In this document: one piece after another, positions 9,657 to 18,855 of the stretch | How the letters are laid out: the number at the start of each line of letters is the position of its first letter | How positions within the stretch are numbered: position 1 is the first letter of the stretch | Assembly: GCA_943704495.1 (NCBI GenBank) | Contig: CALSCR010003949.1 | Location: 1-23,836, forward strand | Direction: 5' to 3' | Source: Pigoraptor chileana | Taxonomy: Eukaryota; Opisthokonta; Filasterea | Length of the DNA: 23,836 nucleotides | Made by a program: the position numbers and the translations under genes | The notes under the pieces: model-generated | What the model was told of the DNA's origin: nothing | Seen by the model: only the letters and a program-made list of their open reading frames with translations | The model's database searches: none

Positions 9657-11594
9657 ATGGGGGACTTGGTTGATGTGCAAGAGCGCGATCCTATTCACGC
9701 CGGTCATCATTGTGATGTCCCGGAATGCTCACAGTTGGGTGGGTCTAATGTGCAGTTCTTACCAGCGGGATTGGCAGTCTACATGCCAATGGTACTATGG
9801 TGTCGAATTGCTTTGGTGTTAGCATTTCGGGTTTCACATCAATTGCTCCTCTCTTGAAGAAATATGTGGAGGCTAAGACACTGACTTGAATCTTACATGT
9901 CAGGATTCCATGGCACAGCTGACTCAAATCCTACAACCGTCTTAAAGAATGCACCAAGGGCCATGCTCACGACTAACACAGTTCCATTTTTGCAGACTTT
10001 TTGCCAGCATCTTGCGAGCGGTGTGGACGCCGGCTGTGGTGCGTTGGTGGCATCCAATCCCTCACTACGTTCGTCCATTGATTTTGAATGTTCGCAAACT
10101 TCGAGATTGCTTGTGGATAACAAGTCCTCGTCATGTTATCTGTCGTTGATTTGATGATCTTCCAGTGGAGAGCATCGCGCCTATGCCGCTCACTCGTGCT
10201 CGTTCCTTGACGCTGCGACAAGGGTGGGCGATGCACCTGCGCACCGACCCCTCGACGAGTCTGCAGTCTGTGAAAAGGATGGATGTGGCCTCCGGGAGAT
10301 TCTGCGTGTGGAATGCAAGTCGTGCGGGAAGACGTTCTGTTTTGCGTGGGTCACTCGTCACTTTGTGCAGCTTGTACAGGACAAGTGCTCTGTCAGCCAT
10401 TTTGGACATGCCGCGCTCATTCTGTTTAATGTCTGCTTTTGTCTGCTCAAGTTGGAACACAACAACTGCATACGGGGCGCCAACGCCAACGCCCACGCCC
10501 GCACACTCGTATGCAAAGTATGTATGCACTGTGCCTGCGCACACCTGAACGCCCACCATCCCCATCAACCCCGCTGCATTCAGGCATCGATTGGAGGTGG
10601 ATCACTCATGCGCATCTCTCACGGCTGGTCGTTCAGCACCGAGACCTCGACCCGCCCCCGTTGTTATTAAAAAAATGCACCCGAAAGTAATTGCCATGAA
10701 AGTGAAGATGGGCGCTGTTGGCAACAATGGAATCCCGGCAGCAAATCGGATGCATCTCCGGGTTGTTGCGCTCGATACGGAGCCTCCAAAACTGCTCAAA
10801 GCATTCTATGCAAAGGTGGGCTCATCAGCGTGGATTTCTTTCAGGGAGCTGATGGATGGGCAACAAACGGCATACACTCTTCAATTCCAGTATCGGTTGA
10901 GCGACACCAGGGATGCGATGCGAGCTGTAGGACGAGACTTGTGCATCTGTGTTGCGTGCAAGCTGCCTTTTACGCTGCATTGCTTGTGATTGTGAAAAGT
11001 TTGGCATGTTGTACGTTTCTGACGATTATGCACGGTGCATGTTTGCGACCACGTGCAGACCGACGTTGTTGGGCGAGTAATCGATGCGAGCTTGGATGCG
11101 CTCAAGTTACCCAATCTAAATAATCAGATTGCCTCAAAAGTAAGCGAAGCACTCCTCTCTCTCTCGTTCTGTTTTTTTTCGGTTGCGGAAAATTCAAGTT
11201 GATGATTATCGTATTGTACAAACAATGAGAGTCGCATGGCCACCAACTTTTCGGTTTGATTTGTGTTTGTGGTCGCAAAATCTTTGTTCTCTTGATCAAC
11301 CGCCCTCCCGCATCCAAATCTACGACAGTCTCCCCTATTTGCCAAGCTACACACCGACGCCATACAACACACAGTGACATTCCTAAACTTGGCATATTGT
11401 GTGCGTTGTTGGTGTGAAAACAGGCATCCCGCTTGTTTAATGGAGAGTCAGGGCGAGTCCTGCCTCCATCGTCTCAACTTTGCGCGTGCGAAGGTATTGC
11501 AGATGCGTCGCTGGTTGTGATTTCAGCAACACAAGCCGACGCCCTCGCACCTGACGATGTCGAACGAGCTCAGGGGGCAGGACTAAACATATGA
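9657..11594 (+). CDS. ZFAND1: ZFAND1/Cuz1-like protein with two AN1 zinc fingers, six exons
   Basis: In yeast (Cuz1) and mammals (ZFAND1) this protein binds Cdc48/p97 and the proteasome and helps clear arsenite-induced stress granules. Exons: 9657-9738, 9996-10038, 10166-10345, 10584-10815, 11059-11139, 11424-11594. All are GT-AG with consistent phases, 789 nt, 262 aa (human 268). AN1 finger 1: C19, C24, C34, C37, C42, H45, H51, C53. AN1 finger 2: C77, C82, C92, C95, C100, H103, H109, C111. All 16 zinc ligands are present with family spacing, which fixed the otherwise ambiguous 10038/10166 junction. The C-terminal ubiquitin-like part matches ZFAND1: PKVIAMKVKMGAVG, then VGRVIDASLDALKLPNLNNQ, then RLFNGESGRVLP and SLVVISA. 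The first exon starts at an ATG in the context AAAATGG. Intron 1 (9739-9995) contains two partial copies of the dispersed repeat. Donors are GTGGGT, GTGCGT, GTGGGT, GTGGGC and GTAAGC. The longest exon is only 232 nt, so the gene is easy to miss. It is divergent from SHPRH. Confidence 0.9.
9866..9898 (+). repeat. Dispersed repeat, copy 2 (internally deleted)
   Basis: GTGGAG is joined directly to GCTAAGACACTGACTTGAA and TCTTACAT, so about 16 nt of the middle of the full copy is missing. It is in intron 1 of the ZFAND1-like gene, sense direction, and preceded by CTCCTCTCTT. Confidence 0.75.
9907..9935 (+). repeat. Dispersed repeat, copy 3 (complementary internal deletion)
   Basis: TCCATGGCACAGC is joined to TGACTCAAATCCTACA; it lacks the GCCTAAGACAC segment that copy 2 keeps. 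It lies 8 nt after copy 2, in the same intron and direction. Confidence 0.75.
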
Positions 11595-13003
11595 TTGGCG
11601 GTACGAATAGACTTTGCATTACTGTCCCACTGAACAAAAGCACAGTCAAAGTAGTTTATCAGTGTCTCCAGATAATGGTGTGCTTGCACCAAGGTGTGCT
11701 TTCGCAATAATCTCCGGCAACTAGTGCCTGTCACGTCACCATTAGTTTAGTTTATGACAATGGGGTGAATGACGTGTAGCAAAAAGGGTATGTCCGAGAT
11801 AACGGCCGTCCTCGTCCCATGAATTACCGGCGTTGTCTTGACACCTGTGGTGTCCTGACCTGTAATTATGGCGACATTCCGCACCTCCACAACTGATCAA
11901 GTTTGGTGTCGCCACGGGAATGCGGACAATGTTTGGCCGGAAGACGACAATTCGAAAGCACATGTTGCAAAGATACAGCAAGAACCGTCAACCGCTGTCC
12001 CATTGCAAATGTGTGAGAAAAACACTCTGAAGGTCCGTCATTAAGAAGATGATTTGTCTCGCTTTGCTGCAATCTGGTGTCGTCGTCGTTCCGCATTCGG
12101 CCGATTTTTCACAAACAAAAGACCGACTTTTTGCGATGGTGTTCGCAATGCAGAGGCTGGTTTGGCGGTTACCGCAGGAATCTCCATGACGCCATTACCG
12201 GCATTGCAAAGTAAGTACCGGGCGTACGTCAGTGCAGTATAACAGGGAACACACCACTTGCAGTGAACGCCACGAAAATCCAGTGCAAACAGAGTGCCGC
12301 CGCCCTAATGGCCTCCCTCTCGGGCACTAATATAGGGTGTATTATTATTGAAGTTGTGTGCTGTCGGAGTATCATATCAGAATGCGGCAGCGACGTAATC
12401 TGAAACCCCTCAGAACGTGGCCACAGTGAAAAATTATAATTCAATTTGGGTCTTTTGTCGTCACCCAAAACGTGCGGTAATAGACCGGCCTGCGGCAGTG
12501 AGCACCCCTAGACGGTATGCGAAACCGGTACACAACGCACTGCACATTTGCCGGTGCCACGCCAGCACTGGGACAATGGCGGCGGCCGCCTCCACCACAC
12601 AGTTGGGTGAATGACGTTTGCAAAGTCACGAGACGCGTCAATGGCCAAAACCGCATTCCCAGCTTGAGGTTACGGAATGTGAAACAGTTTCCTGAGTTGC
12701 TCATCACTGACGTCCAATCATCGAGTTTCACTGAAAGATCGAACTTTGTTCACTTCACTGCCCGTCAGTTCGTCACGGGCAGGCACCGGCACGAATCATG
12801 TCCCCCATTCTGTTCCTCTATCGACCCCGCGGCTTGGTCGTCCCGGCCGCCGATCTGTGATCAAGACCAGGTTGTCACCACAATCAGTGGGGAAAACAGT
12901 TTGCTTTAATTAGTTTTTATGGCTCCCGCTAGTCATTGAAAACCGAACCTCGACATGAGTGTGAGTGTGTGAACCGTGATCCTCTTTGTACCTTCGCGCG
13001 AGA

Positions 13004-13032
13004 GATGTAGGATTCAAAGTCAGTGTCATAGC
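13004..13032 (-). repeat. Dispersed repeat, copy 4 (3' half only)
   Basis: On the minus strand it reads GCTATGACACTGACTTTGAA then TCCTACATC, matching the second half of the full copy with an extra T. It is not inside a gene I can identify. Since other intronic copies are in the sense direction, it may hint at an undetected minus-strand transcript. Confidence 0.7.
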
Positions 13033-14220
13033 GAGGGTGTGTGTGCAGTGTGTGCACCTCGTGCGATCGATCATCGATCAGTGTAATGTAAACATATGGG
13101 CCGCCGACCCGTCCGGAACGGCCCGTCCAATCAAATACGTACGAAAGTTATTCAATTCTTCCCGTGTTTTCGTTTTTTTAATGTGTGTCAAGCCACTTCT
13201 TTACAAGCTTTTCGTACAAAACCACACTTCTTCCGTGATGTACAATCGATGTTGCACTTCTCCGATACATTACATGGTAAAGGACGGCCGAGAACGGCCA
13301 GAATGCGACTTGCGAATCAGTGAACCGCTAGATTTTTTGTGTGGCCAACATCCTACTGGGGGAACTCGGCTTCAGATTTATCTACACGCATCCGGCGGTG
13401 GTTGGTTTCCGACGCCGACCAGCAAAGTATGTGATCATCTCACAAAGAAGCCCCACAAACCCCCATTCTCTTCTCACTCGGCACGGTTTTGTAGCCGACC
13501 ATACGGATCACACATAATTAGTACCTTCACCACATAAATGCCGAACATTTCGCAGCTACTCATCCGCCGATGGAATCATTTTTTGTATTTTTATTGATAT
13601 TCTGTATTAGAATAATCCACTTTCTCCCTGTTTTTTCTTCTCATTTCTTCACGCCCGCCCCCTGTCGCACGAAGGCGCGAAGGACAAGTCGCACGAAAAA
13701 GGACCGCTCCGACTTCCCGATTAAATTCGATTAAGACTCCCGAACGAGGTTATGCTTGTTGCGCACTTTGTTTTCGTCACATATTTTCCTGACACCACAA
13801 GTAATGAATGAGCTGCAAGACCAAACCCCGACTGCAATAGCAATCTCGCTCCACCCGGTCCATTCTTGTCTTCTTTCAGTAAGGTGCGAGAACAACACGG
13901 ATAAGAGCAGGTTTACCCTAACGGACAAACCCCACAACACACACACACGGCACTAACACATGGCAGACCATGCACAATAGTGTGGGATGAGCGGCCAGGA
14001 TAAGCTGTGATTTCAACAAAAGAGGGGAGCAATTCAGGATGTGAGCAGCGACACGCGATGTGAATATTTTGTGTCTCATATAGTTACTCATACTATCGTG
14101 GGAAATTCTGCTCCGTCAGGCGTAGTTCAGTGACTACAGGCCGAAGATTCCTGCGCGGCATCAACAAAACACAGCGCCATTTGGAATAGGCTTCCAGATA
14201 ATTGCGCTCGTGAGTGTGCC

Positions 14221-14263
14221 CTCTCTCTCTGTGATCATTAGTCACTCTCTCTCTGTGATCATT
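14221..14263. repeat. Duplicated 19-nt CT-rich motif
   Basis: CTCTCTCTCTGTGATCATT occurs at 14221-14239 and identically at 14245-14263, separated by 5 nt, about 500 nt before the PAS-protein start. Confidence 0.9.
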
Positions 14264-14756
14264 TGCACTGTTTATTGACGTGGTCTCACTGACCGGCACT
14301 ACTGAAGTAACTTGCACGTGGTGACTTTGTCGCAATCGTGGACGGCCGATCGGCGCTGTTGACATACGGTATCCAAAAAACGAAAGGTGAGCCGGCATTG
14401 TTCTCTCGCAGCATCACATGCTCTTCAAATCCTTATATTATTGCTGGGCGAATAGATGTCACATGCGATCACAAGCTGCCCACCATACATCTCAAACACG
14501 GATGATGTGTTGGCGCACTCGCGCTAGCGTCCGCTTCCACTCTGCACGGGCACGAGGCTAACTTCTTATGTCTTACAAACGACAGCCGCAACTCCCTATG
14601 TTCTTCTCGCAGCCGATGCGCCTGTCGTGTCTCGCTGCGCTTCGCCGTTAAACTGAGGAGGACTGCCTTCACCCATCTCCAAACCAGACTGCGCACACAT
14701 ATTGCACCCAACCTCAACCCTTCATCAGGAAAGCAGAAGCAGCCCCCCGCCGCTTA

Positions 14757-17487
14757 ATGGAGGACCCTGTGCGCGACGCATGGCTGCGTGCAGTAGAGCG
14801 CGTGTCTGCGTGCCGCAATGGTGGCGCATTCCTCTACAGCCCTGCCAACGACGTGCTGGTGGGCACACGGGGCTTCTGGGTGTGTGCATTTGCCAGGAAC
14901 CTCGACGAAGTCACACGCAAACGGGCACGCGTTACCTCTCTTGGTGACCTGGCTTCCATGCTTGTCAATGACGACCCCACGCGAAACATTCTGACGGCGG
15001 GGCTCATTGACCTGTGCGCCGGGAAAATCAGTCACCTGACCGTGCCCGTCGACTTTGGTGACAGCCGCGTCTCACTCTCGGCGAGCGGTGATGTGGCAAC
15101 GGGCACCGCCGTCGTTGAACTCGCGCCGGGACCGTGCACGTGCGGACCGCTAATCGTTCCCATGAGCGAGGTCTTTGTCGCGGGCACAGTCAGGAGGACC
15201 AGCTCGGCATATGCGGCGGCGAGTTCGACAGACGGCATTAATCTCCCCAGGGGGCCAAATGCGGTTCCGGTGCCGCAGCCTGCATCGGGCGCGGGGGGTG
15301 GCGACACCAAGCAGATGCCTGGTTCGGCTAATGAGGGCCTCCAACTGGGCCAAGTGTGCTCAAAGTGCGGCGTGCTCGGCGTTATCCGACTCGTTGGAAG
15401 TTTGGACCGGGCCGACGTTCTCTTCTGCGGCGCGGGCGCATCCCCCGAATGCTCTCCTGCCGACCGCCGTCCGTCAGAGTCGCTCCCGCTGGGAAGCCAC
15501 CTACCCACAGACATGCGGGTGCCTCCAAGCGGTCTTGAAACTTCTTTCCCGCACACATCGACCAAGGATTCTGCGTTTTCCACCCAGTTGCCCCCGTCCG
15601 CGCGCCGACCGTTGTGCAGACCCGGGAGTGCAGCGGCGGCAGCGGCAGGCGTGTCGTCATTCCAGATGCCAGATCAGGGTCACGTGCGCGCCGGCCCCGA
15701 TGGGAGGTTTTGGAGTGAGGCAGAGGCGATCACTGCAGACGCCGAAGTCGCCGACATCAATGGGGCGCTTTGCGATTCTACAGCGCCCTCGCTTAATACC
15801 GGCAAGACAGGTGACAAAGACTCGATGCCTGACGCTGTAGAACAAGGCCCGAGTGTTACCACTTCTGCCTCTCAATTCCCTGGGGAATGCGGCGGGCGAG
15901 AGTTCAGGCAGGCACATGCTGCAAACACGCTGCACCGCACGCGGTCGCGACCCTTGCCCAACCCATGCAAACGCACCGGAGGGCTTGTGGAAGCGGAGGA
16001 TGTGGCGGGATTTGGCCGTTGGGAGGTGAATCTCCGTGACGGTGGACTGACATGGAGTGCTGGAATGTTCGCGTTGTTTGGACGATCGCACTGGGATGAG
16101 CCGCCAAAGTGCTTTGCCAGAATGCTTGCGTATCTGGATCCGATCGATGCGATGAAACTGTCGGCACTTGCGGCCACTGCCTTGGAGCGCGGTACAGGTG
16201 TGTGTGGTTGCGTGTGTTGGTGTGTGCTTGTGTGTGATACGCGATTCTGGTGTGGTGTCTGCGTGCTGATGTAGCGCGTACTTTGCGATGTATTTGATTC
16301 CGCTCCGTTGCGCAACGAATCCACAATGCATGTATGCTTCCACACAGATACGATCTTGCAAACACGCACTTACCCTCCACGCACATTTGAATCCAACCAA
16401 ACAACAACACACACAACAACAACAACACTATCAACATACAACACATGCACGCAGGACACCTGTGTGACGTTCGCATACCCCTCGCATGTGGGCGCGAACG
16501 CGTCCTCCTCATGCGCGGCTACATAGTGCGTGATGGACACTCCCAGACACCCGTCCAGTGGCACGGATACGCACAGGATGTAACAAACATCCGTGTACTT
16601 CGCGATCGTCTCGTCCTCACGAAAAGACTCCTCCGGCACGCGCAGGTGATGGCAAACGTGGGCACGTGGGTTTACATGCCCGAAACAGACTCGATCATGT
16701 GGACAAAAGAGGTACACGTAATGCACGGCATTCATGTCGAAGATGTGCGGTCGTCCAGCTCGCATTCCGTCTCGTCTGTCTGCGAACAGGAAGTAGATGC
16801 TGCGCAGATGCTGTGGTCGGATCGCTGCGATGCCCTAAGCGACATCAAATTTGAGCGGCTGTCATCGACTCCGGCGTCACTCGATGCATACACTGAACTT
16901 GTGCATCCCGACGACCGCAGCAGCTTCATGCAGCACATTTACTATCCTCTCAAATGTGGCGCCCCTCGGTTTGAACACACCTACCGGGTGCTTGTCAAAG
17001 AAGACGGCGTTGCAAAAACGCGCCATTTGTATGTTCGCGGCGAGTGCGCGCGGCAGGATGGCCGACTGACGGCGACGGGATTCGTCCAGGACGTCACGGA
17101 GAGAGCCATGCCCTTGTTACTGCGAAGCGCGTCCGATGAAGCACTCGACGATAAGGTGCCTTGCTTTTCACACTGCACCCAATTGTGGTTGTGTCCTGTG
17201 TACCTGTCCCGGCACAGAGTGGCTTGCAATGTGTGGATTGGCACACAGGGCCCTTCATGCCCTTGTTCAACCTGCCGGCACTGTATATTGTCCCATCACA
17301 TCAAGCATCAACTCATTTTTAAATTATTTGTGTCCGCCGTTTTTTAATGCAGGTGCGAACATCGATCGCGTGTCTACACGGATTAGTTGACCTCCTGCGT
17401 TCCAGCCAGCTCACCACAGAGCAATACGATGATCTCGATCTTCTCTCCGTTGCTCTCCGCGACCTTGTAGGCCACGTCATTTACTGA
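14757..17487 (+). CDS. Two-PAS-domain protein with a truncated HisKA-like C-terminus
   Basis: Probably a sensor-type protein derived from a hybrid histidine kinase; ligand and output are unknown. Exons: 14757-16197, 16455-17155, 17353-17487; 2277 nt, 758 aa. Residues 1-410 match no domain I know: rich in Ala, Gly, Pro and Ser, with a cysteine group C201, C204, C224, C232 and an Ala run at 292-297. PAS 1 (about 415-530, PAS_3 fold) runs from GFGRWEVNLRDGGLTWS to VQWHGYAQDVTN and is split by intron 1. PAS 2 (about 544-698) runs from ANVGTWVYMPETDSIMWTKE through VHPDDR to TATGFVQDVTERA. The last exon (VRTSIACLHGLVDLLRSSQL, then TTEQYDDLDLL) resembles the part of HisKA that follows the H-box. However, the phosphoacceptor His-Glu is absent at the junction (DDK|VRT), and TGA follows at VIY, so there is no ATPase domain. 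The intron 16198-16454 begins with a GTGTGTGTGG tract. The start is the first ATG of the frame. Confidence 0.82.
16198..16236. repeat. GT-rich tract forming the start of a PAS-gene intron
   Basis: The intron begins GTGTGTGTGGTTGCGTGTG and stays GT-rich on the sense strand for about 40 nt, so donor and microsatellite coincide. Confidence 0.85.
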
Positions 17488-18855
17488 GAAAAGAATGAGT
17501 TATGAACTCGCTTGACAATGACAGGCGAGGAAGGCCTGACCGAGCGTGTTGTGCGCAAAGATCACCGGCACCACTTTCGCATGGACAGGATATCATCAGC
17601 TCCAATCGCGGCCGCCATCCGGACCAATCGACACGAATGCATCGGAGAATGCCCTCGTCCATTCGGTGCATGCGGTGCATGTTGCACACGCAGGAGCCCA
17701 TTCCACACACACTCTCATCCACACACTGTCCACTGGAAACTTTATTGCTTTGTGGAATTTATTTGTATGCAGTATTTCATGCACGCCGATGGCATTGCTT
17801 TCGGTTGTTCGTGGCCTGCGCGCGCTGACTCACGATGCATGTGTTTCCGAAATCCTTTTGGTATCGGTATGATGAAATGGGACTAACTGTCAGAAGCGGT
17901 GTAAAGTGAAGCCTACAACGCGACCGAACGGAGCCCAGCCGTGGGACACTCAGGTCTCATCGGGACTATCTCATTACTGTGTATATATACCATGACAGGG
18001 GTCCCCAGTACCTCTGATATTTGCTGTTCTGCTGCTTTATTACGGCTAATGGTATTTCCAGACACTTTGATTATTTTTTGAGTGAACTAAGGGCTCTCAT
18101 GACCCGTTGGTATGAACCAATTCTGATCGCGTCATGTGTCCATTGGGCGAATGCGCGTGACAAAGTCACATCGTAGGTGTTGGTTGATAGGAGAAGAGAG
18201 CTTGCATGTCTGCGTATGGTCCCACTGTTGATGGCCTGTAATGTCAGTGGCATGAAGACACAGCACACAACTGGACCAGGAGACAGAAACAAAGATGACG
18301 ACTAACTTTACGCAAGTGAGTGCACGGCCAGATCTGTGGCACACGACCGCCGGTACATTATTAGGCGAGAAAGGGTGAGATCATTTGCTAAAATTCAGGA
18401 TTCATTTTTTGTAATTTCTTCCACTTGGTATTCAACGAGTTGAATGCCAATAAAGCAGGGTACTGAACCCTTGCAATAAAGCCAACTCGTGAGTAACGAA
18501 CACGCACGCGCAAACACAACTTAACGCACGCACACACGCCAGCACACAAACGAAGCATAGAATATAAACACAGACACAAACACACACGCGCAAAGTCAAC
18601 TGAACACAAATGTCTATGTCAAACAAATCATACTGAACCTGACATGATGGAGCGCACACGCAGCGGCTGGCAGAAAATAAACATCAAACGCAGCAAAAAA
18701 CCACGCACAGATATTGCAACGAATAACACTGACTCAACCAAAAACGCAAAAGCGCTCGCATTCAAATTCGACGACTCGTCCACAACCACTGATAAAGCAA
18801 TGAGGGCAGGATGCCACTCAAAACGCACACACAGACACACAGCCACACAGCCACT
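17488..18855. other. Convergent intergenic region PAS gene / SIL1
   Basis: 1368 nt between two convergent genes. I looked for continuation of the kinase (N, G1, G2 boxes) after the PAS-gene stop and saw none. Short frames of up to 124 codons have no familiar motif. There are CA-rich stretches around 18498-18596 and 18825-18850 (GT-rich in the SIL1 3' direction). A TATATATA-like stretch sits near 17982. No gene was supported. Confidence 0.6.

Larger units (their letters stand above)
11595..14756. other. 3.2-kb region without a recognisable gene
   Basis: Between the ZFAND1-like stop and the PAS-protein start. No conserved protein motif, splice-linked exon chain, tRNA, rRNA or transposase was recognised on either strand. 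Base composition is more even than in the genes. The longest frame (12986-13537, 183 codons, plus) has no familiar motif and no consistent codon bias. A short ATGGCGGCGGCCGCC start-like stretch at 12576 runs into a possible donor but leads to no recognisable exon. Contains repeat copy 4 (13004-13032) and a small CT-rich duplication (14221-14263). The last few hundred bases presumably hold the promoter of the PAS gene. Confidence 0.6.

Noticed and set aside
10038-10171. Alternative ZFAND1 junction (exon ending after GTT G, acceptor AG at 10169-10170)
   Set aside because: It also keeps the frame but puts five residues instead of four between AN1 cysteines; the 10038/10166 junction gives the exact AN1 spacing and a proper CAG acceptor.
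11762-12617. Shared GGGTGAATGACGT at about 11763 and 12605
   Set aside because: A single 13-mer pair is expected by chance in a window this long, and flanking sequence does not align.
12517-12909. Frame with a segment FAGATPALGQW that resembles the start of a CBM20 starch-binding domain
   Set aside because: The rest of the domain does not follow in any frame I read; a match of about ten residues is likely chance.
12986-13537. 183-codon open frame on the plus strand in the empty 3.2-kb region
   Set aside because: No familiar motif, mixed codon usage, several cysteine- and histidine-rich stretches typical of random frames, and it contains the reverse strand of a dispersed repeat at its start. 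Not supported as a gene.
18071-18344. Minus-strand frames of about 70 codons between the PAS gene and SIL1
   Set aside because: No recognisable motif and no splice-linked neighbours; not enough to call a gene.
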